Notes: generated by a model from the sequence alone, not told the origin. 64,000 nt of DNA from Pseudanabaena sp. UWO311 (GCF_006937785.1 NZ_SJEE01000002.1:248001-312000), one strand, 5' to 3'; numbered from the stretch's first letter, positions 25,380-34,761 are shown. A program made the numbers and translations.

Positions 25380-25946
25380 ATGTCTGCAATTTCAATAAAA
25401 GTCCCCAAACAAAAGCTCAAGAATCCGCCACTGCAAGTCCATACCCTAGGCGATCGCGTATTGCGCCAGCCAGCCAAGCGCATTAGCAAAGTAAACGACG
25501 AAATTCGTCAGATTGTTGTCGATATGCTGCAAACCATGTATAGCAACGACGGCATCGGTCTTGCTGCGCCACAGGTGGGGATCAATAAGCAATTACTCGT
25601 TATTGATATCGAACTCAAGGATGAGAACATCCCACCCTTAGTAATGATCAATCCTGAAGTAAAGTCTTCAGGTGGTGACCTGATTACTGGCGAAGAAGGC
25701 TGTCTGAGTATTCCTGAAGTATTTCTAGATGTCGTGCGACCCGATCGCGTTGAAGTTTCCTATCGCGATGAAGATGGTAGACCCAAACATCTTGTAGCTG
25801 AAGGTTTGCTTGCAAGAGTAATTCAACATGAAATGGATCATTTGAATGGAGTCTTGTTTGTCGATCGCGTTAAGAATGCGATCGCTCTTAACAAAGAATT
25901 AAGCGCCCATGGCTTTGCGCCTAAGGATGTCCAAGCGATTAGATAG
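25380..25946 (+). CDS. def: Peptide deformylase
   Basis: A 188-residue metalloenzyme that removes the N-formyl group from nascent proteins. All three motifs are present: GIGLAAPQVG near residue 59, EGCLS near 106 and HEMDH near 150; the cysteine and two histidines bind the metal. ATG 25380 is preferred to a TTG two codons upstream. A cupin gene follows 54 nt later on the same strand. Confidence 0.94.
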   Translation: MSAISIKVPKQKLKNPPLQVHTLGDRVLRQPAKRISKVNDEIRQIVVDMLQTMYSNDGIGLAAPQVGINKQLLVIDIELKDENIPPLVMINPEVKSSGGDLITGEEGCLSIPEVFLDVVRPDRVEVSYRDEDGRPKHLVAEGLLARVIQHEMDHLNGVLFVDRVKNAIALNKELSAHGFAPKDVQAIR

Positions 25947-26000
25947 TAGCAGGGCGGCAAGCCCGCTTTGCAATCCCACTTTGTGAGAGGAGTTCCATTG

Positions 26001-26366
26001 ATGTTGATCCAAAAATTGCTGGATTGTCCAGAGTTTATTGCTGGAGATTCGACAATACTGCGCGAATTATTACATCCTGACAAGCAGGATATCAATCTGC
26101 GATATAGCCTCGCCCATGCAATTTTGCCAGTGGGCGAGACTTCTCAATCGCATTCTCTGACTACTTCTGAGGTGTATTACATTCTGAGTGGTAAAGGGGA
26201 AATGCATATAGACGAAGAGATTCGCGAGATCGAATCTGGTGATGCGGTATATATTCCACCAGATGCCAAGCAATTTCTGCGCAACATTGGTGATGAGCCG
26301 ATTGTATTCATTTGCATCGTCGATCCTGCTTGGCGCAAAGAAGATGAAACTATTTATGCGGCTTAG
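26001..26366 (+). CDS. Cupin-domain protein
   Basis: A 121-residue single-domain cupin. The metal-site motif region (AILPVGETSQSHSLTTSEVYYILSG) has a reduced histidine set, followed by GDAVYIPPDAKQFLRN for the second motif. ATG 26001 is preceded by AGAGGAG at good spacing, which decides the start. Function is not predictable; small cupins bind metals or sugars. The 3' end overlaps the ABC-2 permease gene. Confidence 0.78.
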   Translation: MLIQKLLDCPEFIAGDSTILRELLHPDKQDINLRYSLAHAILPVGETSQSHSLTTSEVYYILSGKGEMHIDEEIREIESGDAVYIPPDAKQFLRNIGDEPIVFICIVDPAWRKEDETIYAA

Positions 26367-27150
26367 ATATATATTTCGGGTTGCGAGAACATTATTCTCA
26401 ACCTATTACGCCTATATGCTCGAATATCGAGCAGAACTTTTTATCTGGTTATTATCGAATTCTTTGCCATTTATTTTGATGGGTGCATGGCTAAAAGCTT
26501 CGGAAACTGGTAGCTTTGGTTTCACGGCATTAGAGTTTATTCGTTACTTTTTAGCGGTATTTGTTGTAAGGCAATTTAATATTGTTTGGGTAATTTGGGA
26601 CTTTGAGAGAGAACTAATTTCAGGACAGCTCTCACATCGTCTTTTACAACCGATTGACCCATTTTGGCATCATTTGATCAATCACATCGCTGAGCGTTTT
26701 GCGAGATTGCCAATGCTGGTGGTTTTGATAGCTTTATTTTTTGTTCTCTATCCACAATCATTCTGGATTCCGTCTTGGTCAACTGGTTTACTTGCGACAT
26801 TTATTGTGGCGATCGCCTTTTTATTGCGATTCCTCATTCAATATACTTTTGGACTTTTATCATTTTGGACAGAGAGAGCTAGTGCGATCGAACAACTCTG
26901 GTTTTTAACTTATATCTTTCTATCAGGGATCATTGCCCCTCTAGATGTATTTCCACCACTAGTTCGCGATATTGTCATGTGGACACCTTTCCCTTATATG
27001 GTGTATTTTCCTGCGGCACTTTTGGTGGGTAAAGCGATCGATGTCTGGCAAGGAATTGGGGTAATGGCTGGATGGATGGCGGTTTTCTTCGTGATCAGTC
27101 GTTGGCTATGGCGTAAAGGTATCAAGCAATATTCAGGCATGGGAGCATAG
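26356..27150 (+). CDS. ABC-2 family transporter permease
   Basis: A 264-residue membrane protein with six predicted segments and an amphipathic N-terminus (FRVARTLFSTYYAYMLEYRAE). The segment LSGIIAPLDVFPPLVRDIVMWTPFPYMVYFP near 190-220 is characteristic of the ABC2_membrane_6 (DUF990) group of exporters. Start ATG 26356 lies inside the cupin gene (11-nt overlap); ATG 26344 is also possible. The ATPase partner and second permease usually associated are not adjacent. Confidence 0.8.
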   Translation: MRLRYIFRVARTLFSTYYAYMLEYRAELFIWLLSNSLPFILMGAWLKASETGSFGFTALEFIRYFLAVFVVRQFNIVWVIWDFERELISGQLSHRLLQPIDPFWHHLINHIAERFARLPMLVVLIALFFVLYPQSFWIPSWSTGLLATFIVAIAFLLRFLIQYTFGLLSFWTERASAIEQLWFLTYIFLSGIIAPLDVFPPLVRDIVMWTPFPYMVYFPAALLVGKAIDVWQGIGVMAGWMAVFFVISRWLWRKGIKQYSGMGA

Positions 27151-27175
27151 AACAGCTAAATGTGATTCTCCCGCA

Positions 27176-27321
27176 AAACCAAAAGATAAGTGGCGGCGCT
27201 TCGCGCCGCCACTTATCTTTTGGTTTTTAATTCACTAAAGTGTGGCGACACTTTGGTGAATTAAAAACCAAACCCAGTAAGGGTTTTAAAATCACAAAAT
27301 GGCTGCGCCATTTTGTGATTT
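27176..27321. repeat. Array of three hairpins (terminator plus repeat B, forward copy)
   Basis: Hairpin 1 is a perfect 24-bp stem (27176-27199 with 27203-27226) with GGCGGCGC/TTC/GCGCCGCC centre. Hairpin 2 is TTAATTCAC.AAAGTGT/ACACTTT.GTGAATTAA (27227-27264). AACCAAACCC and GGGTTTT (about 27265-27287) are next, then hairpin 3 AATCACAAAATGGC/GCCATTTTGTGATT (27290-27320). Elements 2 and 3 recur in inverted order at 32469-32566. 27151-27418 holds no gene. Confidence 0.75.
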
Positions 27322-27418
27322 GGTATTATTGCTACATTTTAAAAAATTATTTGGTTTTAGTTAGGGCTGATAGCGCTATATTCACAACAATGAAATCACA
27401 TGAATCAGGAATGGCTAT

Positions 27419-28318
27419 ATGAAATGGGATGAAATGCGCGAGAGCGATAACGTAGAAGACCAGCGCGATGGTTCTTCTGATGAGTCATCTACACCAAACA
27501 ATTTAAGTTCATCATCAATGGGAATGCTGGGCGGGTTAGGTGGTGGCGCGATGGCGATCGCAGTTATCGTTGGGCTAATTTTTAAGGTTGATCCCTCTCA
27601 GATTTTAAATTTGATTGGAGGCAACAATAAACCTGCCCCTGCACCACAAGCCCTAGTCAAAAAGCCAACCCAAGATCGCGACTCGGCATTTGTGAAATCA
27701 GTACTTGGTGATACTGAAGATACATGGGAGCGCATTTTTAAGCAGCAGCTAAACAGTAATTATCAAGCACCAAAATTAGTTCTATTTGATGGTTACGTTA
27801 ATTCAGCCTGTGGATCAGCCAAAACTTCAGCGGGTCCATTTTATTGCCCTGCCGATCGCAAAGTTTATCTAGATATGGGTTTCTTTAGATATCTAGAAGC
27901 TACGGCTGGCAACGATGCTGACTTTGCGAGAGCCTATGCGATCGCCCATGAAGTTGGTCATCATATTCAAAATTTGCGCGGCACATCAGGCAAGGTCAGG
28001 CAGTTGAAATCTACTGCAAGTAAGGCTAAAGCCAATGAACTGTCGGTAAGGATAGAACTGCAAGCGGATTGTCTGGCAGGTGTTTGGGGACACTTCACGG
28101 CTCAACGAGGTCTGATCACGGATCAAGATGTGACTAAAGCTCTAAACACCGCGACTCAGATCGGCGACGACTATTTGCAAAAGCAATCTAAAAGTGGTCA
28201 TGTAATTCCAGAATCTTTTACTCATGGAACTTCTGAGCAAAGAGTAACTTGGTTTAAGCGTGGTTTAAACACAGGTGATATCAACCAATGTGATACTTTT
28301 GAAACTAATAAATTATAA
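27419..28318 (+). CDS. ypfJ: YpfJ-type neutral zinc metallopeptidase
   Basis: A 299-residue protein of the YpfJ/KPN_02809 family. After an acidic N-terminus and one membrane segment (about 38-60) comes a catalytic domain with HEVGHH at about 177-182 (zincin HExxH) and CDTF near the end. The domain is predicted to be outside the cytoplasmic membrane. The family is widespread and its substrates are unknown. Confidence 0.88.
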   Translation: MKWDEMRESDNVEDQRDGSSDESSTPNNLSSSSMGMLGGLGGGAMAIAVIVGLIFKVDPSQILNLIGGNNKPAPAPQALVKKPTQDRDSAFVKSVLGDTEDTWERIFKQQLNSNYQAPKLVLFDGYVNSACGSAKTSAGPFYCPADRKVYLDMGFFRYLEATAGNDADFARAYAIAHEVGHHIQNLRGTSGKVRQLKSTASKAKANELSVRIELQADCLAGVWGHFTAQRGLITDQDVTKALNTATQIGDDYLQKQSKSGHVIPESFTHGTSEQRVTWFKRGLNTGDINQCDTFETNKL

Positions 28319-28334
28319 AACTCTCCTTACGCTG

Positions 28335-28475
28335 ATAGAATTCCTGCGATAGCTGAGGTTTGGGGCTGGCACGGGGGCACAGCCCCTACAGAACATGAAT
28401 TATTCAGGTAAGGGCATCTCCCCCGTGGCTGCGCTGATTGTCTAGCAGCAAGAGCTTCATCGTCTAAGTTCTGCG
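28335..28475. repeat. Dispersed repeat C, copy 1
   Basis: GAATTCCTGCGATAGCTGAGG, GGGCTGGCACGGGGGC, AGCCCCTAC, CCCCGTGGCTGC and TAGCAGCAAGAG occur in this order and recur, reverse-complemented, at 40768-40880. About 130 bp, intergenic in both places. Confidence 0.7.
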
Positions 28476-28482
28476 TAACATC

Positions 28483-28523
28483 AGTTATAAAAGAGGGGCG
28501 CGAAGCGCCCCTCTTTTATAACT
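28483..28523 (-). terminator. Perfect 19-bp terminator hairpin at the end of the CDF gene
   Basis: AGTTATAAAAGAGGGGCGC and its exact complement flank a GAA loop. The stop codon of the CDF transporter gene lies in the right arm. Confidence 0.8.
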
Positions 28524-29409
28524 CCTGATCCGTCCAAGATTTGGGATCTTCTAATGGTTCCAAATGCGTGAGAACGTTCATGTGTGGTAAAGCGTTACAG
28601 ATAGCAGATTCAACCTCTTCGCATAAGTCATGTCCTTGTTGCACTGACCAAACGCCTGGAACCAATATGTGAAAAGATACAAACCTTCTTGTACCTGCCA
28701 TTCTGGTGCGAATTGCATGAAATTGTACTTGATGGCGATCGTAGGAAGAGAGAATTTCATCGATCATTTGCCGCTCTTCTAAAGGAATTGAAGCATCTAA
28801 AAGTGCTGAACCACTTTCTTGTATCAGTTTTACGCCAGTCCAAACAATATTGGCAGCAACTAATAGAGCAATCAAGGGATCGAGAATCAACCAACCTGTT
28901 ACAGAAACTAAGAATAATCCCAAAATTACGCCCACAGAAGTCCATACATCCGTGAGTAGGTGATGAGCATCGGCTCGTAAAGTAATTGAGTGTAGGCGTT
29001 TACCTGCTCTGAGTAATATGAGCGCAGTTCCTCCGTTAATTGCTGATGCGACTAAGGAAAGTACTAGACCAATACCAAGCTGTTCAAGAGGTTGAGGATT
29101 TAATAATCTTGGAATTGCCGCGATCGCAATACTTACAGCTGCAACGAGGATCAAGGCTCCTTCAAATCCACTCGAAAAATATTCAGCTTTAGAATGTCCA
29201 AATACATGTTCTTCATCGGGTGGCTTAGCTGCATAGGTTAATGCCCATACTGCCCCGATCGCAGCTACAAGATTAACTCCTGACTCAAGAGAATCTGATA
29301 AAAAACCCACAGAATTAGTCAATAGGTATGCGCCTAATTTCAGTGCGATCGTGGCGATTGCAGCTCCAATCGAGAGAAAACCATAATAACGAGCAGATTT
29401 GTTTTGCAT
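28516..29409 (-). CDS. Cation diffusion facilitator (CDF) metal transporter
   Basis: A 297-residue transporter with six membrane segments and a C-terminal cytoplasmic domain (about 205-290). Conserved sites are GFLSDSLES in segment 2, [13 protein letters not shown] after it and [13 protein letters not shown] in segment 5. CDF proteins export Zn, Fe, Mn or Co from the cytosol by proton antiport; specificity cannot be deduced here. It is divergent from the MacA-like adaptor gene. Confidence 0.92.
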   Translation of the reverse strand: MQNKSARYYGFLSIGAAIATIALKLGAYLLTNSVGFLSDSLESGVNLVAAIGAVWALTYAAKPPDEEHVFGHSKAEYFSSGFEGALILVAAVSIAIAAIPRLLNPQPLEQLGIGLVLSLVASAINGGTALILLRAGKRLHSITLRADAHHLLTDVWTSVGVILGLFLVSVTGWLILDPLIALLVAANIVWTGVKLIQESGSALLDASIPLEERQMIDEILSSYDRHQVQFHAIRTRMAGTRRFVSFHILVPGVWSVQQGHDLCEEVESAICNALPHMNVLTHLEPLEDPKSWTDQEL

Positions 29410-29546
29410 ATCTATTGAAAATTAGGTAATGGAGCCAAAAGAAACAATTCTCATTATTAAACCGATTCTCATCATGAGAATCTCCGAACCAAAAACTAGA
29501 TACTAAAAACTACAGCGCTACAATTGTAAGCATATAGTTGCATTTA

Positions 29547-29581
29547 AACTAGAAGAGCCACTTCGGGACTCATCTAGTTTT
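29547..29581 (+). terminator. Hairpin with T-tail in the leader of the MacA-like operon
   Basis: AAACTAGA and TCTAGTTT arms with AGAGCC.ACTTCGGGACTC inside, followed by TTTTT. It stands 96 nt before the adaptor start, so it may be a leader terminator or end a short transcript. Confidence 0.45.
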
Positions 29582-29676
29582 TGAATTTCACAATTAAACA
29601 ATTAGTATGTTTTTCCGAAGTGAACATTTAATCGCGTATAAGAGTCTAAACCCACTAAACCATTGACGGAACTTTC

Positions 29677-31092
29677 ATGCAATCAGAAAAAGAGCTAGAA
29701 CCAAGGGAGGTGGATATTGCCGATGATCTATCCGATTTCCCTGATGAACTTGATCGCCCTAAAAAAAAGTTTATGGGCAAATGGAGATGGCGTATTGCCA
29801 TCTTCCTAATTCTTGTGGCTGTTGGCGGTGGTGGTTACTATGCCTATACCCAGTTAATTGCACCTGCCAATAATCAATCAACTCGTAAACGCGATCGCAC
29901 AGTATCGATTAAGCGTACGGATTTACCCATTATCGTTACGGCAAATGGGACAATTCAGCCCGAAAAGTCGATTAATGTTAGTCCAAAAAGCTCTGGCAGA
30001 CTCAAGAGCTTACTAGTCAAAGAAGGTGAAAATGTGCGGACAGGGCAAATCCTTGCCTATATGGATGAGTCCAATACTTTAGGGCAAATTACTCAAGCTG
30101 ATGGAAATTTGGCGGCGGCTCAGGCAAGCCTCGATCTATTAAGAGCAGGCAATCGTCCTCAAGATATTTCTCAAGCCCAAGCAAATTTAACTAATGCCCA
30201 AGCGACGCTAGAGCAATCAGAAATCGTCTACCGCCAAAATCAACAGCTGTATAAGGATGGGGCGATCGCATCACGGGATCTGGATGCGTCAAGAACGACA
30301 ATGGAAGCTAATCGCGCCAGAGTTACGCAAGCACGAGAGGCATTATCTTTGCAACAGGCAGGCTCACGTCCTGAAGAAATCGATCGCGCAGAGGCGCAAG
30401 TTGTTGCTGCCGCAGGATCTTTGCAAAACGTGCAAGCTCAGCTAGAAGATACAATCATTCGCGCTCCTTTTGATGGGGTGGTAGTTAGAAAATATGCTGA
30501 TCCAGGCGCATTTGTGACCCCGACAACCTCAGGAAGTGCGGTGAGTTCAGCAACAGCTTCTTCGATTCTTGCTCTTGCTAGCAATAATCAAGTTGTCGCC
30601 AATGTCGCTGAGGCGAATATTGCTCAAATTAAGGTTGGGCAAACAGTTACCTTACAAGTCGATGCTTATCCTAATAAAAAGTTTAATGGTCGTGTCGTCT
30701 CCATCTCGCCGCAAGCGATCGTTAGCCAAAACGTCACGAGTTTTGAAGTGAAAGCTGAAATCACCTCCCAAGATAAGCAAATGTTGCGATCGGGTATGAA
30801 CGCCAGCTTAGAGTTTAAGGCTGGTGAATTAAAGAATGTGCTGGTTGTGCCAACAGTTGCGATCGTCAGAGAGAAGGGTTTGACTGGTGTATATGTTAAG
30901 ACAGCTCAAAGTGAAACTCCTATATTCACACCAATTGAAACAGGGCTAACTGTCGATGATAAAACAGAAGTTAAATCGGGTTTAACTGGCAATGAGAAAA
31001 TTTTTATCTCTTTTCCTGAAGGTTCACGTCCGAAAACCGAACCTAGAGGTATTCCAGGACTATCGCCTTCTCCTCAACGAAGTCGTAGTTAA
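29677..31092 (+). CDS. HlyD/MacA-like membrane fusion protein
   Basis: A 471-residue periplasmic adaptor with one N-terminal membrane segment (about 40-62), a split lipoyl/barrel-sandwich domain (VSPKSSGRLKSLLVKEGENV near 105 and APFDGVVVRKYADPG near 265), a helical hairpin between them (about 145-255) and beta-barrel and proximal domains after. It is the first gene of a tripartite exporter with the permease at 31192 and ATPase at 32634 (DevBCA/MacAB-like). No outer-membrane partner is adjacent. Confidence 0.9.
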   Translation: MQSEKELEPREVDIADDLSDFPDELDRPKKKFMGKWRWRIAIFLILVAVGGGGYYAYTQLIAPANNQSTRKRDRTVSIKRTDLPIIVTANGTIQPEKSINVSPKSSGRLKSLLVKEGENVRTGQILAYMDESNTLGQITQADGNLAAAQASLDLLRAGNRPQDISQAQANLTNAQATLEQSEIVYRQNQQLYKDGAIASRDLDASRTTMEANRARVTQAREALSLQQAGSRPEEIDRAEAQVVAAAGSLQNVQAQLEDTIIRAPFDGVVVRKYADPGAFVTPTTSGSAVSSATASSILALASNNQVVANVAEANIAQIKVGQTVTLQVDAYPNKKFNGRVVSISPQAIVSQNVTSFEVKAEITSQDKQMLRSGMNASLEFKAGELKNVLVVPTVAIVREKGLTGVYVKTAQSETPIFTPIETGLTVDDKTEVKSGLTGNEKIFISFPEGSRPKTEPRGIPGLSPSPQRSRS

Positions 31093-31097
31093 TAAAC

Positions 31098-31127
31098 CTC
31101 ACAAAACCTTAAAGGTTTTGTGAGATT
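31098..31127. terminator. Hairpin between adaptor and permease genes
   Basis: CTCACAAAACCTT and AAGGTTTTGTGAG form a perfect stem. The flank after it (TTCGGATTTGAACTCAAAGCGATGT) resembles the flank of the hairpins at 12528 and 56108. It may tune relative expression inside the operon. Confidence 0.5.
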
Positions 31128-31191
31128 CGGATTTGAACTCAAAGCGATGTAATCAAGATCTGGTTTGTAATTAAGAAAGTGCGATAAATTT

Positions 31192-32466
31192 ATGCAAAAG
31201 TCAAAGCCATTAGCAAAACCGCGCCTTCAAGTTGCTAAGGTTCCATTTGCTGAAATTCTGACCATGGCAGCGGAGTCTCTTTGGAATAATCGTTTACGAA
31301 CTGCGTTGACTATGCTGGGAGTAATCATTGGCATTGCCGCCGTGATTGCGATTACATCAATTGGACAAGGCATTCAAAAATCGACGGAAAGTCAGTTACA
31401 AGCCCTTGGCACAAATTCAATTAATGTCCTGACTGGCTCAGCGCGAACAGGTGGCATTAGTCAAGGTGGTGGTTCGGCTTCCACCTTGACTTTAGAAGAT
31501 GCTCAAGCTGTGGCAAAAGCACCTGCGGTGAAGTTGGTGTCTGCATATTTACAGCGTACTAGGCAGGTTTCCTATAGCGGTCAAAACACCTCAACAACGG
31601 TAATCGGGACAGATGTTAACTATTCACCACTCCGCAATACTTTCCCAACGGAAGGAAGATATTTTGAACAGGAAGACATTGATAATGCGAAATCAATGGT
31701 AGTGCTTGGCTCTAAAGTTCGTGCGGATTTGTTTGGTAGTAGTAATGCGATCGGCGAGAGGATTCGCATTCAAGGCGAGCAATATCAAGTGATCGGCGTA
31801 ATGGAATCAAAAGGCGCTTCTGGCGGCTTCGATCAGGACGATCGCGTATTTATTCCACTCAAGAATATGTCGGCGCGACTGGTAGGAAATAATGCTTTGC
31901 AGGGTATATCTGTCAGTGGATTTTGGGTGCAAGCCCTTGATGAGACAGAGCTTGAAGCTGCACAATTCCAATTGACTAATCTGTTGCGTCTACGGCACAA
32001 AATTTATCCGCCACAGCCTGATGACTTTCGGATTGTCAACCAGACAGATATCGTGAGCGCCTTTACAAATATTGTCGGCTTGCTGACGCTCATGGTCGGC
32101 GCGATCGCAGCCATATCTCTAATCGTTGGCGGCATCGGCATTGCGAATATCATGCTAGTTTCGGTGGTAGAACGTACCCGCGAAATCGGTGTCCGCAAAG
32201 CATTAGGGGCAACGCGATCGGCGATTCTTAATCAGTTTCTTACCGAAGCGATTTTAGTGTCTGGACTTGGCGGTGTAGTTGGTATTGGGCTAGGTGTTGC
32301 GATCGCCTATACTTCGGCGACAATTTTTCAATTTCCATTTCTGATTTCGCTTTGGTCAGTGGCAGCAGGTTTCGGGTTATCAATGATGGTGGGCTTAGTT
32401 GCTGGAGTAATTCCTGCGAGGAGTGCCGCTAAGTTAGATCCTATTCAAGCTCTCAGAAGTGATTAA
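31192..32466 (+). CDS. MacB/FtsX-type ABC permease
   Basis: A 424-residue permease: one membrane segment (about 38-58, LTMLGVIIGIAAVIAITSIG), a periplasmic domain (about 60-290), then three C-terminal segments with the coupling signature VERTREIGVRKALGATRSAI near 325. This is the MacB_PCD/FtsX architecture without a fused ATPase. It works with the separate ATPase encoded 168 nt downstream. Confidence 0.92.
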   Translation: MQKSKPLAKPRLQVAKVPFAEILTMAAESLWNNRLRTALTMLGVIIGIAAVIAITSIGQGIQKSTESQLQALGTNSINVLTGSARTGGISQGGGSASTLTLEDAQAVAKAPAVKLVSAYLQRTRQVSYSGQNTSTTVIGTDVNYSPLRNTFPTEGRYFEQEDIDNAKSMVVLGSKVRADLFGSSNAIGERIRIQGEQYQVIGVMESKGASGGFDQDDRVFIPLKNMSARLVGNNALQGISVSGFWVQALDETELEAAQFQLTNLLRLRHKIYPPQPDDFRIVNQTDIVSAFTNIVGLLTLMVGAIAAISLIVGGIGIANIMLVSVVERTREIGVRKALGATRSAILNQFLTEAILVSGLGGVVGIGLGVAIAYTSATIFQFPFLISLWSVAAGFGLSMMVGLVAGVIPARSAAKLDPIQALRSD

Positions 32467-32468
32467 TA

Positions 32469-32566
32469 TCAAAACACAAAATGGCGTAGCTATTTTGTGT
32501 TTTTAAAACCCTTGCAGGGTTTGGTTTTTAATCCACAAAAGTGTTGCCACACTTCTGTGGATTGGT
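32469..32566. repeat. Repeat B, inverted copy
   Basis: AAAACACAAAATGGC/GCTATTTTGTGTTTT hairpin, AAACCC.TGCAGGGTTT, then TTTTTAATCCACAAAAGTGT/ACACTTCTGTGGAT hairpin (32531-32562). The order is the reverse of 27227-27321. It lies between the permease and ATPase genes. Confidence 0.75.
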
Positions 32567-32633
32567 ATAACTCATGAGAAAGCGCTATCTTTCGGGTTGC
32601 TCTTTCCCAAACACAACTTAAGTGATTAACAAA

Positions 32634-33332
32634 ATGATTCGATTAGAAAATATCCGTAAAGCATATCGCCTTGGTGAAGTTGATGTGCCAATTCTTAAAG
32701 GTATTGATTTAGAGATTAAGTCAGGAGAATATGCCGCCATTATGGGAATGTCGGGCTCTGGCAAATCAACACTGATGAATATTATTGGCTGTCTCGATCG
32801 CCCTACGTCTGGCAAATACTATCTCGAAGATCGCGAATTAACGACCTATAACGATGATGAACTAGCCTTTATTCGCAATCGGCGGATTGGGTTTGTGTTT
32901 CAGCAGTTTAATTTACTCTCGCGCTCAACAGCGATCGAGAATGTAATGCTGCCAATGATTTATTCCAATATCCCCAAAGAGAAACGTCATCGCCTCGCCA
33001 CTGAAGCATTAACTAAAGTCGGACTTAGCGATCGCTTGTCTAACCGTCCAAATCAACTATCAGGCGGTCAACAGCAACGAGTTGCGATCGCTCGGGCCTT
33101 AGCCAATCGTCCTGCGTTAATTCTGGCTGACGAACCAACGGGAGCTCTCGATACGCAAACATCCCATGAGGTCATGGAATTATTAGGAGAATTAAATTCA
33201 CAGGGAATTACGATCGTTCTGGTTACCCATGAGCATGATGTTGCAGAAAGAACTCGCCGTATCATTCGGATTCAAGATGGTTTGATCGTTAAAGCAGAAC
33301 AGATAGCGGCTGGTGGGAAGAGAGCAATTTAA
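32634..33332 (+). CDS. MacB/LolD-type ABC ATPase
   Basis: A 232-residue ATPase: Walker A GMSGSGKST near 42, Q-loop FQQFNLL, signature LSGGQQQRVAIARAL near 142 and Walker B LILADEPTGALD near 163, H-loop VTHEHD. The closest group is the MacB/LolD family that powers FtsX-type permeases. ATG 32634 (MIRLENIRKAY) is preferred to a GTG at 32622. Its stop overlaps the convergent Uma2 fragment by 4 nt. Confidence 0.93.
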   Translation: MIRLENIRKAYRLGEVDVPILKGIDLEIKSGEYAAIMGMSGSGKSTLMNIIGCLDRPTSGKYYLEDRELTTYNDDELAFIRNRRIGFVFQQFNLLSRSTAIENVMLPMIYSNIPKEKRHRLATEALTKVGLSDRLSNRPNQLSGGQQQRVAIARALANRPALILADEPTGALDTQTSHEVMELLGELNSQGITIVLVTHEHDVAERTRRIIRIQDGLIVKAEQIAAGGKRAI

Positions 33333-33760
33333 AATGATATCTTTTGAAATAGTTCAGACAACGGCATTGTAAAACCAGCAATAACATCTTCTCCATCTAA
33401 AGAATCTGACTGCTTGAGTAAGCGATCGGGTTCTTGTGCTGAGCGATAGACTAGGCCATAACGTGATTTTAGATTGATCACCCAAACTAAGCGTGAGCCA
33501 TTCTCGAAATATTCCACAATTTTTTGATCGATTTCAGCGATCGTGTTGTTAGGTGAGAGAACCTCGATCTCTAAATCAGGTGCGCCATCTAAAAAGCCAT
33601 CGGGCAATTCAGTTAAGCCTTTTAACTTGTCTCTAGATACAAAGGAAATATCAGGCGATCGCTTGTTACCATTTTTCATCGTGAAGGCTGTACTAGAGTC
33701 GAGGATAATTCCCAGTTCTCTAGGTAAGATGTAATTCATCAGATAACTTACAAGTATCAT
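33329..33760 (-). CDS. Uma2-family protein, N-terminally truncated
   Basis: A 143-residue protein carrying the catalytic half of the Uma2 (DUF820) fold: GNKRSPDISFVSRDKL, then PDLEIEVLSPNNT and VEYFENGSRLVWVINL. The first 40-50 residues of the usual ~190-residue domain are missing, so it is probably a 5'-truncated relic, although the catalytic D and E-x residues remain. The stop overlaps the ABC ATPase stop by 4 nt. Confidence 0.7.
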   Translation of the reverse strand: MILVSYLMNYILPRELGIILDSSTAFTMKNGNKRSPDISFVSRDKLKGLTELPDGFLDGAPDLEIEVLSPNNTIAEIDQKIVEYFENGSRLVWVINLKSRYGLVYRSAQEPDRLLKQSDSLDGEDVIAGFTMPLSELFQKISF

Positions 33761-33804
33761 CGTAATATTTGCTAAAATTAAGTATAGATTTTTAAGGTTT
33801 AGCT

Positions 33805-34050
33805 ATGTCTGAAATCGCTATAACTATAAACAAGAATACTCATGAGGTTCTTTTAAGACTTTCTCAACAGTCTGGTGATAATTTTCAAACTTTGCTGGAT
33901 AAAGCAGTGGAGCAATATCGCAGACAGTTGTTTCTTTTACAAGCGAATCAGGCTTTTACGGCTTTAAGGAAAAACGAGTTATTGTGGCAAGATGAGCTTA
34001 ATGAGCGTCAGGAGTGGGAGCAAACTTTAGCTGACGGGATTGATGATTAA
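33805..34050 (+). CDS. Antitoxin of a MazF-type pair
   Basis: An 81-residue protein (MSEIAITINKNTHEVLLRLSQQ) with a short beta strand and helices as in RHH-like DNA-binding antitoxins and an acidic C-terminal tail (WEQTLADGIDD). It overlaps the toxin gene by 1 nt (TAATG), the usual coupling in toxin-antitoxin operons. Confidence 0.78.
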   Translation: MSEIAITINKNTHEVLLRLSQQSGDNFQTLLDKAVEQYRRQLFLLQANQAFTALRKNELLWQDELNERQEWEQTLADGIDD

Positions 34051-34394
34051 TGCCTCAAAAGATTGCAAGGGGAGAGGTATGGTTAGCAGATCTTAATCCC
34101 GTGAGAGGTCACGAACAAGCGGGGAAACGTCCTTGTTTGGTAGTTTCTGTAGATTTGTTCAATCAGGGATCTGCTGGATTAGTGGTTGTTGTTCCTATCA
34201 CTTCAAAGGATAAATCAATTCCTTTTCATGTGGAGGTTAATCCTCCAGACGGAGGTTTGAAGGTGAAGAGTTTTATTAAGTGTGAAGATGTGCGATCGAT
34301 TTCTGTAGAGAGGTTAGATAAGCGCTTAGGATCTTTATCTACTCAGTCGTTTGCGGATGTAGAAGACCGATTACGCATTCTGATGGGTCTATAG
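34050..34394 (+). CDS. mazF: MazF/PemK-family mRNA interferase toxin
   Basis: A 114-residue MazF-fold protein: RGEVWLADLNPVRGHEQAGKRPCLVVS at the start, VVPITSKDK in the middle and FIKCEDVRSISVERL towards the end, including the catalytic Arg and Thr/Ser positions of the family. It cleaves mRNA at short sequences when freed from its antitoxin. Coupled to the antitoxin gene upstream. Confidence 0.9.
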   Translation: MPQKIARGEVWLADLNPVRGHEQAGKRPCLVVSVDLFNQGSAGLVVVVPITSKDKSIPFHVEVNPPDGGLKVKSFIKCEDVRSISVERLDKRLGSLSTQSFADVEDRLRILMGL

Positions 34395-34425
34395 TTGATT
34401 TCGATGTTTTCATCAGTTAGAAACT

Positions 34426-34761
34426 TCATGAAGCTTGCTCTACCTGACGTGCAATTAATCTGTCGCGTAATCCTTGAGGATCAAATTTTGCCTCGTTCAT
34501 TTTGCGGATTATTTGCGCTTGATTTTGCCTTTGCTGTAAATATGTTTCGACTTCTTGTTGATGATTGAGGTAAAAGCTAATGGTGGTATAGACATCGGCT
34601 AGTTTCAGGGATGGATAACGATAAACAATTTCTTCAGCCGTTGCACCATTTTGAAAGGTTTTGATGACTGTATCAAGGGTGACGCGAGTTTTGCCAACGC
34701 GCACTACGCCATCGGTATCGGTTTTGAGTGGAACTGGTTCAGCAGTAACTACTAACGTCAT
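34426..34761 (-). CDS. DUF433 protein, orphan antitoxin-like
   Basis: A 111-residue protein with the DUF433 winged-helix core GVVRVGKTRVTLDTVIKTFQNGATAEEIVYRYPSLKLADVYTTISFYL (residues 18-64). DUF433 genes usually precede a DUF5615 PIN-like toxin; none is found downstream, where mazF ends 31 nt away on the opposite strand. It is thus an orphan, or a regulator. Confidence 0.82.
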   Translation of the reverse strand: MTLVVTAEPVPLKTDTDGVVRVGKTRVTLDTVIKTFQNGATAEEIVYRYPSLKLADVYTTISFYLNHQQEVETYLQQRQNQAQIIRKMNEAKFDPQGLRDRLIARQVEQAS

